This document shows positions 1 to 5,955 of a stretch of DNA of 5,955 nt, piece after piece. The first letter of the stretch is position 1; each line of letters opens with the position of its first letter. The notes under the pieces are model-generated. The model was given only the letters and a program-made list of their open reading frames with translations, had not been told where the DNA came from and ran no database searches. This DNA is from Lachnospiraceae bacterium (GTDB lineage Bacteria; Bacillota; Clostridia; Lachnospirales; Lachnospiraceae). The DNA is taken from positions 1 to 5,955 of the forward strand of contig VSNE01000181.1 of NCBI GenBank assembly GCA_009774155.1, in the 5' to 3' direction. A program made the position numbers and the translations under genes.

Positions 1-706
1 GGATATGTGTAAAATCTACAATCCCGGAGAGAATGAGGTGCGCGCCCTGGATCATGTGAGTCTGAAGATTTATCAGAAAGAATTTGTGGCAATCATCGGT
101 CACTCAGGCTCCGGCAAATCTACTTTGATGAATATGCTGGGCTGCCTGGATGTTCCTACATCCGGAAAATATTTTCTGAACGGAAAAGATGTATCAAACC
201 TGACAGACGATGAGCTGTCGGATATCCGGAATCTGGAGATAGGATTTATCTTTCAGGGATTTAATCTGATTCCGAACCTGACTGCCCAGGAAAACGTGGA
301 GCTGCCTCTGATTTACCGGGGTATCGGGAGGAAGGAGCGTTCCGCACTGGCAAAGGAATCGCTGGAGATGGTCGGACTGTCCCACCGGATGGATCATAAA
401 CCGAGTGAGATGTCAGGCGGACAGCAGCAGAGGGTTGCCATTGCAAGAGCGATTGCGGCCAGGCCGCCGGTGATCCTGGCAGATGAGCCCACAGGTAATC
501 TGGATTCCAAATCTACACAGGAAATTATGAATGTGCTGAAGGATTTACATAAAAGCGGACGGACAGTCATATTGATTACTCATGACGACGAGATTGCTGC
601 ACAGGTAAAAAGAGTGATCCGGATTAAGGACGGAAAGATCGAAGCAGATTTTATGAATAAAGGAGAAGCAGAAGAAAATGAAGATAAAGTGGTGGAAGAA
701 AAATAA
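1..706 (+). CDS. ABC transporter ATP-binding protein, MacB/LolD type (5' end truncated by window edge)
   Basis: Nucleotide-binding subunit that hydrolyses ATP on the cytoplasmic face to drive the permease encoded at 2125-3330. Counting from the first visible ATG (position 5), the motifs are complete: Walker A GHSGSGKST at residues 32-40, Q-loop Gln84, signature SGGQQ at 137-141, Walker B ILADEP at 157-162 with catalytic Glu161, D-loop GNLDS at 164-168 and switch His193. The pattern NPGENEVRALDHVSL after KIY is typical of the MacB/LolD/YknY branch. Family members normally have about six to ten residues before the KIY segment. The frame is open to the window edge (GAT before the ATG), so Met1 here is probably internal and the true start lies upstream. 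The C-terminal tail, from about residue 218, is strongly acidic. The last 29 bases overlap the next gene. Exporter subfamily is confident; substrate unknown. Confidence 0.95.
   Translation, partial: DMCKIYNPGENEVRALDHVSLKIYQKEFVAIIGHSGSGKSTLMNMLGCLDVPTSGKYFLNGKDVSNLTDDELSDIRNLEIGFIFQGFNLIPNLTAQENVELPLIYRGIGRKERSALAKESLEMVGLSHRMDHKPSEMSGGQQQRVAIARAIAARPPVILADEPTGNLDSKSTQEIMNVLKDLHKSGRTVILITHDDEIAAQVKRVIRIKDGKIEADFMNKGEAEENEDKVVEEK
661..665 (+). promoter_or_regulatory. ribosome binding site for the membrane fusion protein gene
   Basis: AGGAG lies 12 bases before the ATG at 678, inside the coding region of the ATPase. The spacing is a little long, but the alternative in-frame ATG at 747 has no purine-rich site before it. 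The site therefore supports a start that overlaps the ATPase gene. Confidence 0.55.
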
Positions 707-2120
707 GAAGGAAGCGAGCACAGATATTCAGCAGGACAGCCTGGTCATGGCTTCTCTGGAAACCACAGGCAGAAAAAAGAAAGAGAAAAAGACGCTGACG
801 CCTGCTCAGAAGAAAAAGAGAAGAAAAAGGATTTTCATGGGCGTGGCCGCAGTCTGCGTGGCGCTGTTTATTGCCAGCAGAGTATTTGCGCCTGAGGTTC
901 TCCCGGTGGTAGCTGTCCGCAGGACGGAAACAGGAACCATTGAACAGACAGTGGATACGAGCGGAACAGTGAAAACAGAAAAACAGAAAACCTATTTTTC
1001 TCCGCTCAGTGCGGTTATATCTGAGTGCAAGGTGGAAAAAGGAGATGCGGTGTCGGCGGGGGATGTCCTGCTTGTCTATGATGCGGAGGATTTGAAGAAC
1101 CGGGAATCAGAGGCAAGGCTTCAAAATGATGAGGCGTACTATACATATCAGGATACTGTGGGCAAAAGCAATTCAGATGCGGCAGAGTACAGCCGTTCCA
1201 GCCATGATGTGGAGATTCTGGAGCAGCAGGTGGAGGACTGGAAAGCGAATGTCCGTGCTCTGAAACAGTATATTACAGATATGGGGTGTTTTCTCAGGGA
1301 GGCTGTAAACGACGGACATGAGAACGATGCTGAGGAATACCAGTCCAAGATTGACCAGGCCACAAATGAACTGGCAGTTAAGGAAGAGGAGCTTGCGGAT
1401 TTTCAGAGTGATCTGGCAGAACAGAAAGGGATCAAGAATTCCACAGAGGATACGATGCTGACGGCAAACGGCAGAAAGCAGGTGGAGGCCACAAAGGAGC
1501 TGGCTGCCCTGAAGGCGGAGAAGGTGAAGGCCGCGGTTGCGGAGGTTTCCGAAGGGCTGAAGGCGGAATTCGGCGGTATTGTGACGGATGTAAAAGCAGT
1601 CAACGGCAGCGCTGTGGAGGAAAGCGGAGAGCTTTTAACCATTGAAAGCAATGAAGATGTGTGTGTGGAGATTTCTTTGAGCAAAAGCGAACTGGAAAAG
1701 GTAAAGGAGGGCCAGAAGGCAATTATTACCATAGTGGGCAAGGAATACGAGGGAACAGTAACCCGCATCAGCAAGTCCGCTGCGAAAAACGACAAAGGCG
1801 CCGTTGTTGTTGCCGGGGAAATCCATATTAATAATCCGGATGCGGATATTTTTCTCGGCGTGGAGGCTAAGGTTAAAATAGAAAGCCACAAGGCGGAGAA
1901 TGTAGTTATGGTTCCTATTGAATCCGTGAATATCGGCAAGGAAGGAAGCTTTGTCTATGTTGTAAAGGACGGCATTGTGGAGATCAGAAATGTGGAGACA
2001 GGTATCTCCTCCGCAGAGTTTATGGAGATTAAAAGCGGACTGGAAGAAAACGAGCAGGTGGTGCTGAACAGCGGCGCCGGAATTACAGAGGGTGCGCAGG
2101 TGACACCGATGGAGGGATAA
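678..2120 (+). CDS. HlyD/MacA-type membrane fusion protein (efflux adaptor subunit)
   Basis: Extracytoplasmic adaptor of the exporter, anchored in the membrane and expected to contact the permease. The 480 residues read in order as follows. A very basic cytoplasmic N-terminus is rich in Lys/Arg at 1-12 and 33-51. One membrane segment spans about 52-71. The first half of a biotinyl-lipoyl-like domain is at about 105-140. A long charged helical hairpin (coiled coil) runs from about 140 to 295, with its turn probably near 204-216. The second lipoyl half is at about 296-325, a beta-barrel at about 326-405, and a membrane-proximal domain from about 408 to the end. This is the classic adaptor layout of MacA and of Gram-positive YknX-like proteins. 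No lipobox or cleavable signal is seen; the membrane segment should act as an uncleaved anchor. The gene overlaps the ATPase by 29 bases and is followed 4 bases later by the permease, so the three are almost certainly co-transcribed. Confidence 0.92.
   Translation: MKIKWWKKNKKEASTDIQQDSLVMASLETTGRKKKEKKTLTPAQKKKRRKRIFMGVAAVCVALFIASRVFAPEVLPVVAVRRTETGTIEQTVDTSGTVKTEKQKTYFSPLSAVISECKVEKGDAVSAGDVLLVYDAEDLKNRESEARLQNDEAYYTYQDTVGKSNSDAAEYSRSSHDVEILEQQVEDWKANVRALKQYITDMGCFLREAVNDGHENDAEEYQSKIDQATNELAVKEEELADFQSDLAEQKGIKNSTEDTMLTANGRKQVEATKELAALKAEKVKAAVAEVSEGLKAEFGGIVTDVKAVNGSAVEESGELLTIESNEDVCVEISLSKSELEKVKEGQKAIITIVGKEYEGTVTRISKSAAKNDKGAVVVAGEIHINNPDADIFLGVEAKVKIESHKAENVVMVPIESVNIGKEGSFVYVVKDGIVEIRNVETGISSAEFMEIKSGLEENEQVVLNSGAGITEGAQVTPMEG
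2111..2116 (+). promoter_or_regulatory. ribosome binding site for the permease gene
   Basis: GGAGGG ends 8 bases before the ATG at 2125 and overlaps the last codons of the fusion protein gene (stop at 2118-2120). It fixes the permease start and allows translation to be coupled across the junction. Confidence 0.75.
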
Positions 2121-2124
2121 CAGG

Positions 2125-3330
2125 ATGGGACAGCTTTGGGAATATGTGAAAATGGCCCTTACCAATATCCGGATGAACCGCGGGCGTTCCTTTCTCACAA
2201 TGCTTGGAATCATCATCGGCGTCTCCTCGGTTATTCTGATTATGTCCGTCGGCAACGGCGCAAAGGCAGAGATGGAGAATGAACTGACCTCTGTTGCGGG
2301 AGGGCAGATTTATATTTACAGCAACAGCAACCTGGAAGGAGAGGTTCCCTCCATCACAGAGGGGGATCGGGACGCGCTGAGAGAGCTGGAGCATGTAAAG
2401 GGCGCCACCTCGGTTATGAACTACTGGAGTTCGGTAAAGACGGCAAAGGGCAGCTTTGACGCGATTATAGATTTCGGAAATCCGGACAGCGCCTATATGT
2501 CCAATGTGGATATGCTGTATGGACAGTGGTTTACATGGGATGACTACAACGCGGGAAGAGACGTGGCCGTGATTGGAGAGCAGGATGCGGTAAAGATGTT
2601 CGGGACGGCGGACGTGGTAGGGCTGACCTTTGAGATGGAGGACGGAAGCGTCATTAAGGATGTGCGGATTGTAGGCGTGAAAAAGGCATTGGAGGGAATG
2701 TTTGTCGGAGGTTCCAGCTCTTATCTGGATATTTCCATGCCCATATCATCGGATTCCTACTGGGCAGAGTATAACGATTTTGACTCTGTCTATGTGTTCG
2801 CGGAAAACGGATATGCGAAGGAAGTTTCGGAAAAGGCAATTGCGCTCCTGGAAAGCCGCCATGAGATGTACGGGGAGGATGCCTTTTTAACCCAGGATTT
2901 TGACACGGAGATGGCGTCCGTCATGCAGGTTCTGGATATGATCACGATTTTTATTATGCTGGTGGCGGCGATCTCCCTTCTGGTGGGCGGAATCGGCGTT
3001 ATGAACATTATGCTGGTGTCTGTCACCGAGCGGACCCGTGAGATCGGCATACGAAAGGCTCTGGGGGCCAGGACAAAGTCGATACTGATTCAGTTTCTGG
3101 CGGAGTCAGCGATTATTACGGGCATCGGCGGTATGGTCGGCATTGTTCTGGGCGGGTCGGGAGCATATGGAATCTGTTCTCTTCCGATGGTCGGCTTTTC
3201 TCCGTCGGTCAGCGCGGGCGCGGTTGTATTTGCAACACTTTTCTCATGCAGCGTGGGTATCTTTTTCGGTATCTATCCGGCGAGAAAGGCAGCCCATCTA
3301 AGTCCGATCGAAGCGCTTAGAAGAAATTAA
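2125..3330 (+). CDS. MacB/FtsX-type ABC transporter permease
   Basis: Membrane subunit of the exporter, 401 residues, the usual length for stand-alone MacB-type permeases without a fused ATPase. The first membrane helix is at about 22-43, in the motif FLTMLGIIIGVSSVI. An extracytoplasmic MacB periplasmic-core-like domain spans about 45-265. Three further helices lie at about 272-297, 323-345 and 363-384. The conserved cytoplasmic segment SVTERTREIGIRKALGA at 299-315 is the coupling element that meets the ATPase. The C-terminus YPARKAAHLSPIEALRRN is the family hallmark. Such permeases work as dimers that transmit ATPase motion to the outer domain and the adaptor, rather than moving the substrate through a wide channel. 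Known relatives export macrolides, peptides or lipoproteins, or resist antimicrobial peptides; nothing here selects among these. The reading frame is intact and shows no sign of decay. Confidence 0.95.
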   Translation: MGQLWEYVKMALTNIRMNRGRSFLTMLGIIIGVSSVILIMSVGNGAKAEMENELTSVAGGQIYIYSNSNLEGEVPSITEGDRDALRELEHVKGATSVMNYWSSVKTAKGSFDAIIDFGNPDSAYMSNVDMLYGQWFTWDDYNAGRDVAVIGEQDAVKMFGTADVVGLTFEMEDGSVIKDVRIVGVKKALEGMFVGGSSSYLDISMPISSDSYWAEYNDFDSVYVFAENGYAKEVSEKAIALLESRHEMYGEDAFLTQDFDTEMASVMQVLDMITIFIMLVAAISLLVGGIGVMNIMLVSVTERTREIGIRKALGARTKSILIQFLAESAIITGIGGMVGIVLGGSGAYGICSLPMVGFSPSVSAGAVVFATLFSCSVGIFFGIYPARKAAHLSPIEALRRN

Positions 3331-3403
3331 AAGTAGTTAAAAGAAATTTTAGAGGAAACTACAAAGAAAGTAAGAAATCAAACGATACAACGGAGAAGGA
3401 TTT
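3331..3403 (+). other. intergenic gap between exporter operon and dehydrogenase gene
   Basis: This 73-base, A-rich stretch holds a 6-base inverted repeat (GTAGTT at 3333-3338 and AACTAC at 3357-3362) with an 18-base loop and no following T run. It is therefore not a convincing terminator. No good -35/-10 pair is visible. The dehydrogenase ribosome site is GGAGAAGGA at 3392-3400. Its AAGGA part ends 3 bases before the ATG, and its GGAG part ends 8 bases before it, which is the better spacing. The exporter transcript may run on into the next gene. Confidence 0.5.
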
Positions 3404-4369
3404 ATGGAGAAAATATTAGTTGTTCTGCCGGTGGAGGACCGGCATAAGGAGCTTCTTGAAGAAAATGCGCCGGATGCGGAATTTTTATATTGCGAAAAAG
3501 CATCCGTAACCAAAGCTCAGGTACAGGAGGCAACGATTATTATTGGAAATGTACCTCCGAAGCTTCTGGAGGGAACGAGGAATTTAAAGTGGATTCAATT
3601 GAACAGTGCGGGAACCGACGGTTATACAGTCCCCGGAGTATTGCCGGAGAAAGCCGTACTGACAAACGGAACCGGAGCATACGGACTGGCTTTGTCCGAG
3701 CATATGCTGGGAATGCTTTTGTCCCTGATGAAGAAGCTGTATCTTTATGCGGAGGATCAAAGGGAGCATATATGGGGAGACAGAGGACCGGTGACCTCCA
3801 TCTATGGCTCCACGACTCTTGTGGTAGGTATGGGAGATATCGGAAGCGAATTTGCAAAAAGGATGCATGCGCTGGGCAGCCGCGTGATAGGCATTCGGCG
3901 CAATAAGACGCAGAAGCCGGAATATCTGGACGGCCTGTACCAGATGGATGCCCTGGATGAGTGGCTGGCCAAAGCAGATATTGTGGCAGCCGCTCTCCCG
4001 GGCACAAAGGAGACTTATCATTTGTTTCATGCGGATACATTCCGGAAGATGAAGAGGGGCGCCTTTTTTCTGAATATCGGGCGCGGTTCTGCAGTGGACG
4101 CTGCAGCGCTGGCAGAGGCGCTGAATACCGGACGGCTGGCAGGGGCCGGAGTGGATGTGACGGAGCCGGAGCCTCTGCCGGAGGATCATCCTCTGTGGGA
4201 TGCAAAGAATGTACTGATTACGCCTCATATCTCAGGTCAGTACCATTTGCCGGAGACCTTCGAGCGGGTGGTAAGAATTGCAGCAGAAAATCTGGCTGCC
4301 TTCCGGGACGGAAGAGAGCTTCGCAATGAGGTGGATTTTGCCACAGGATACCGGAAATTAAAGGATTAG
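3404..4369 (+). CDS. D-2-hydroxyacid dehydrogenase (NAD(P)-dependent)
   Basis: Cytoplasmic enzyme that interconverts a 2-keto acid and a D-2-hydroxyacid using a nicotinamide cofactor. It has 321 residues, normal for the family. The substrate-domain motif NSAGTD is at 67-72. The Rossmann motif is VGMGDIG at 141-147. The catalytic set is complete: Arg227 in NIGRGS, Glu256 in DVTEPEPLP and His275 in TPHISG. The second Rossmann strand ends VIGIRRN (161-167), with Arg165-Arg166 where NAD-specific relatives carry an acidic residue. This points to NADPH preference, as in GhrA/GhrB-like glyoxylate and hydroxypyruvate reductases. The substrate cannot be fixed from sequence. Alternatives include a hydroxypyruvate/glyoxylate reductase or a broad 2-ketoacid reductase; PGDH-type serine synthesis is less likely because there is no C-terminal regulatory domain. 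The gene stands apart from the exporter in function and faces the signalling operon tail to tail. Confidence 0.93.
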   Translation: MEKILVVLPVEDRHKELLEENAPDAEFLYCEKASVTKAQVQEATIIIGNVPPKLLEGTRNLKWIQLNSAGTDGYTVPGVLPEKAVLTNGTGAYGLALSEHMLGMLLSLMKKLYLYAEDQREHIWGDRGPVTSIYGSTTLVVGMGDIGSEFAKRMHALGSRVIGIRRNKTQKPEYLDGLYQMDALDEWLAKADIVAAALPGTKETYHLFHADTFRKMKRGAFFLNIGRGSAVDAAALAEALNTGRLAGAGVDVTEPEPLPEDHPLWDAKNVLITPHISGQYHLPETFERVVRIAAENLAAFRDGRELRNEVDFATGYRKLKD

Positions 4370-4383
4370 GCTTGTATTAAAAT
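4370..4383. other. convergent gene junction without a recognisable terminator
   Basis: Only 14 bases separate the stop of the dehydrogenase gene (TAG, plus strand) from the stop of the anti-sigma gene (TAG, minus strand). No GC-rich hairpin with a T run is visible here or in the flanking coding ends on either strand. Transcripts from the two sides probably overlap as antisense, or termination is factor-dependent. Confidence 0.5.
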
Positions 4384-5403
4384 CTATGGCAGAGGATACC
4401 TTACACCGTTAATCTCGATTTCCGCAATCTCCGCGGGGTCCAGGAGATCATAGGAACCAAGCTCCAGAGAAAATTCTTTGTCCGCGAATCCTCCGGAAGC
4501 GCCGTAAAAGGAACCGTTCCTTCCTGCCCGGATTTTTTCGCCGTCCTTATTATACAGATAAATCAAGTGGTTCCAGTCTGCATCCGATACGATGATAGAA
4601 TGTTCAGTTCCTTCATAAGTCCCTTCAAAGGTCAGGCGGAACGGAGTAATGCGGACCTTTTGAATGGTACAGCGGGCTTCCCTGCCGTCTGTTCTGAAGG
4701 AAAGAGCCGCGTCGGGAAGGGAAAGCTCCTTTTCGGCGATTGGTTCCGGAAGACTTATCTGAAGCACCTGGGCACCTCCGGTCTCAGACAGGATATAGAG
4801 ACTGACCGTGTCGGCGCCTTCGGTCAGATCCAGATCCGCGAAGAAGCGGACAGAATCGCTTTCCGGAACTTTGCCCACAACGCCGGACTGGCGCAGCTGA
4901 TGATAGCCGACCTCCCGGCTGCCTGGAACAGCATCCGTATGTCCGGATTCCCGGCCGTTGGTAAGAGGCTGAATACGGAGGATTGTTCTGTCCTCGGAAT
5001 CCCGGAAGGAGTCCCAATTCAGGATCTGTCTCTTTGAACCGGTGACATCATAGATGATTCTGGCGATAGTATCGCTTCGGATAATTGCCTGAACAGTTAC
5101 GCTGTGGCCGTCTACCGTGGCGCTGGGAGGATTTTCAAGGGCCAGACCGTATTTTTCTACCATTTTGGCTGTCCGGTTTACATCTGTCATGGAATCAAAC
5201 AGGCCCACGGCCATAGCGCCGCAGGCAGCCAGAAGGCACATGGCGGCAGCCAGAAGCAGCAGCAGCTTATAGCTTTTTCCCTTTGTTTTCTTCTTTGATT
5301 CTGCTTTTGACAATACATTCTTTTTTAATTCCTGTATTTGCGCAGGATTCAGCGGGTCGGAAAGCGGCTTGTATTCCGCCATCAGTTTATCCAGTTCATT
5401 CAC
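4384..5403 (-). CDS. single-pass membrane protein with DUF4179-like layout, probable anti-sigma factor
   Basis: Probably holds the co-encoded ECF sigma factor inactive at the membrane until an external signal arrives. It has 339 residues. The N-terminal part (1-45) is cytoplasmic, largely helical and lysine-rich near the membrane. One membrane helix lies at about 46-67. An extracytoplasmic region of about 270 residues follows, rich in beta strands, in two parts. The part after the helix (MTDVNRTAKMVEKYGLALE, 72-90) resembles DUF4179, and the C-terminal part resembles the beta domains that often follow it. The start is GTG, confirmed by AGGAG 8 bases upstream at 5412-5416. The ATG at 5397-5399 is out of frame. 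The GTG overlaps the sigma stop codon (GTGA). There is no His/Cys zinc motif in the cytoplasmic part, unlike the ZAS anti-sigma class. The role is inferred from gene pairing and topology. LAAC at 58-61 looks like a lipobox but lies at the end of an internal helix. Confidence 0.8.
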   Translation of the reverse strand: MNELDKLMAEYKPLSDPLNPAQIQELKKNVLSKAESKKKTKGKSYKLLLLLAAAMCLLAACGAMAVGLFDSMTDVNRTAKMVEKYGLALENPPSATVDGHSVTVQAIIRSDTIARIIYDVTGSKRQILNWDSFRDSEDRTILRIQPLTNGRESGHTDAVPGSREVGYHQLRQSGVVGKVPESDSVRFFADLDLTEGADTVSLYILSETGGAQVLQISLPEPIAEKELSLPDAALSFRTDGREARCTIQKVRITPFRLTFEGTYEGTEHSIIVSDADWNHLIYLYNKDGEKIRAGRNGSFYGASGGFADKEFSLELGSYDLLDPAEIAEIEINGVRYPLP

Positions 5404-5897
5404 AGCATATTCTCCTTTCTAAGAAGCTTCTGAAGCTTGATTTTTGCCCGGTGAAGCCGGGTCCTTATGGTATTTTCCGGCATCTGGAAATGGGATGCCA
5501 GCAGTGCGGACGGTTCACAGTACAGATAACGGCGCAGGAACAGTTCTCCGTCCGGCGGAGGAAGAGTGCGTATAAGATCAATCAGCTCCCTGCTTTCCAG
5601 AGTGCTTTCCAGCTCCACCGCAAAGGCGGCATCCTCCTGCTCATCCAGAGGAAATGCAACGCCCTGCTTATGTGTGCTGCGGTACTTGTCGATGGCGCAG
5701 GAACGCGCTGTCCGTATCACATAGCTCCTAAGATGCAGGACATCCTCCGGCAGATTCTGGCTGCGCCAAAGCTTCAGGAAGGTGTCTGCCTGCGCTTCCT
5801 CCGAATCCTCCTTCTGTCCCGGAAGAATGCTGCAGCAGATGGTGCGCACAATGCCGCCGTACTCGGTTAAAAGATGGTCTAATTCTTGTTCAGTCAC
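5400..5897 (-). CDS. ECF-type RNA polymerase sigma factor (sigma-70 family)
   Basis: Directs RNA polymerase to a small stress or signal regulon. At 165 residues it has the usual ECF size, with only regions 2 and 4. Region 2 covers about 6-76. EEAQADTFLKLWRS (33-46) matches the region 2.1-2.2 core-binding helix, and LRSYVIRTARSCAIDKYRS (56-74) matches regions 2.3-2.4, which melt and read the -10 element. Region 4 covers about 103-160. LPPPDGELFLRRYLY (112-126) leads into a helix-turn-helix ending ENTIRTRLHRAKIKLQKLL, which reads the -35 element. There is no SnoaL-like or other C-terminal extension. The start is GTG at 5897, with AAGGAG 10 bases upstream (5908-5913); the frame has no other Met before residue 139. 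The TGA stop overlaps the GTG of the next gene, so the pair should be made in a fixed ratio. The exact ECF group is not determined. Confidence 0.92.
   Translation of the reverse strand: MTEQELDHLLTEYGGIVRTICCSILPGQKEDSEEAQADTFLKLWRSQNLPEDVLHLRSYVIRTARSCAIDKYRSTHKQGVAFPLDEQEDAAFAVELESTLESRELIDLIRTLPPPDGELFLRRYLYCEPSALLASHFQMPENTIRTRLHRAKIKLQKLLRKENML
5412..5418 (-). promoter_or_regulatory. ribosome binding site for the anti-sigma gene
   Basis: On the minus strand AAAGGAG lies within the last codons of the sigma gene, 8 bases before the GTG at 5403. It selects the GTG start over the out-of-frame ATG at 5399 and supports coupled translation with the sigma gene. Confidence 0.75.
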
Positions 5898-5955
5898 AGC
5901 TTTTCAACTCCTTTCATAAGAGCAATACGATAATAAGCGCGGATTTGTTTCAGGT
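5894..5955 (-). CDS. possible C-terminal end of an upstream gene (partial, weak)
   Basis: One minus-strand frame is open from the window edge to a TGA at 5896-5894, giving a tail that ends RIALMKGVEKL. Its stop would overlap the sigma GTG as GTGA, the same junction form as between sigma and anti-sigma (both read CTGTGA). That similarity is the only support. Twenty open codons arise easily by chance, and the same stretch holds the ECF promoter candidate. If real, the sigma factor is an internal gene of a longer operon. Confidence 0.22.
   Translation of the reverse strand, partial: LKQIRAYYRIALMKGVEKL
5908..5914 (-). promoter_or_regulatory. ribosome binding site for the sigma factor gene
   Basis: AAAGGAG on the minus strand lies 10 bases before the GTG at 5897 and supports that codon as the start. 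The nearby ATG at 5915-5917 is in another frame and leads to a stop after seven residues. Confidence 0.7.
5926..5952 (-). promoter_or_regulatory. candidate ECF-type promoter for the sigma/anti-sigma operon
   Basis: Reading the minus strand, TGAAAC (5952-5947) is followed after 17 bases by CGTA (5929-5926). This matches the -35 GAAAC and -10 CGT pattern of sigma-W/M-like ECF promoters, whose usual spacer is about 16. A start site about 7 bases further on would give a leader of about 20 bases containing the AAAGGAG site. The place just upstream of an ECF gene is where self-activation promoters normally occur. This is a motif match only. Confidence 0.5.

Noticed and set aside
773..779. In-frame A AAA AAG slippery heptamer in the fusion protein gene
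   Set aside because: The zero frame encodes the complete protein. A -1 shift would only add an unrelated tail of about 40 residues before a stop, and no downstream hairpin or upstream Shine-Dalgarno stimulator stands out. Lys-rich coding produces such runs easily.
1403..2255. Minus-strand open frames of 178 and 206 codons opposite the fusion protein gene
   Set aside because: They overlap each other and a clear adaptor gene. Their content is that of reversed coding sequence and no ribosome site precedes them.
3333..3362. Inverted repeat GTAGTT/AACTAC after the permease gene
   Set aside because: Six weak pairs with an 18-base loop and no T run are not enough to call a terminator or an operator.
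3355..3386. GAAAC followed by CGAT before the dehydrogenase gene as a possible ECF promoter
   Set aside because: The spacer is 23 bases, well outside the roughly 16-17 needed, and the -10 match is poor.
3540..4228. Two long minus-strand open frames (about 215-220 codons) opposite the dehydrogenase gene
   Set aside because: The plus-strand dehydrogenase has all its catalytic motifs. The antisense translations are low in order, with many Pro/Ser/Arg/His residues, as expected for shadows.
4346..4400. GGATACC present twice, 48 bases apart, around the convergent junction
   Set aside because: A 7-base direct repeat with each copy inside a coding end is expected by chance.
5283..5870. Plus-strand open frame of 195 codons opposite the sigma gene
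   Set aside because: It lies almost wholly antisense to a well-recognised sigma factor, its translation matches no family I know, and it lacks a ribosome site at its start.

Overview
The window looks like a piece of a low-to-mid GC Firmicutes chromosome, most likely a Clostridia gut-type lineage such as Lachnospiraceae. This is inferred from the strong AGGAG-type ribosome binding sites, the split MacB-type ABC exporter cassette with its own membrane fusion protein, and the ECF sigma factor paired with a DUF4179-like membrane protein. No rRNA, tRNA, CRISPR array, insertion sequence or phage gene is visible. Gene density is very high and no gap exceeds about 75 bases.

Left part (1-3330, plus strand): a three-gene exporter operon. 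It encodes an ATPase (5' end cut off by the window edge), a HlyD/MacA-type membrane fusion protein whose start lies inside the ATPase gene, and a MacB/FtsX-type permease that starts 4 bases after the fusion protein stop. Together they should form an ATP-driven, mechanotransmission-type export complex at the cytoplasmic membrane. The substrate cannot be read from the sequence.

Middle (3404-4369, plus strand): a single gene for a D-2-hydroxyacid dehydrogenase with intact catalytic Arg/Glu/His and a cofactor pocket that suggests NADPH. A 73-base AT-rich gap separates it from the permease. That gap has no convincing terminator or promoter, so read-through from the exporter operon is possible.

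Right part (4384-5955, minus strand): a two-gene signalling operon converging on the dehydrogenase gene. An ECF-type sigma factor (GTG start) overlaps, through a GTGA junction, a single-pass membrane protein that is probably its anti-sigma factor (also GTG start). Just upstream of the sigma gene, at the extreme right edge, lies a good match to an ECF-type promoter (TGAAAC, 17 bases, CGTA). This suggests the sigma factor activates its own operon. A short open frame at the same edge could instead be the tail of another upstream gene.

Nothing here is a clearly new system. The best leads are the candidate self-activating ECF promoter and the anti-sigma protein, which lacks a zinc-binding motif.
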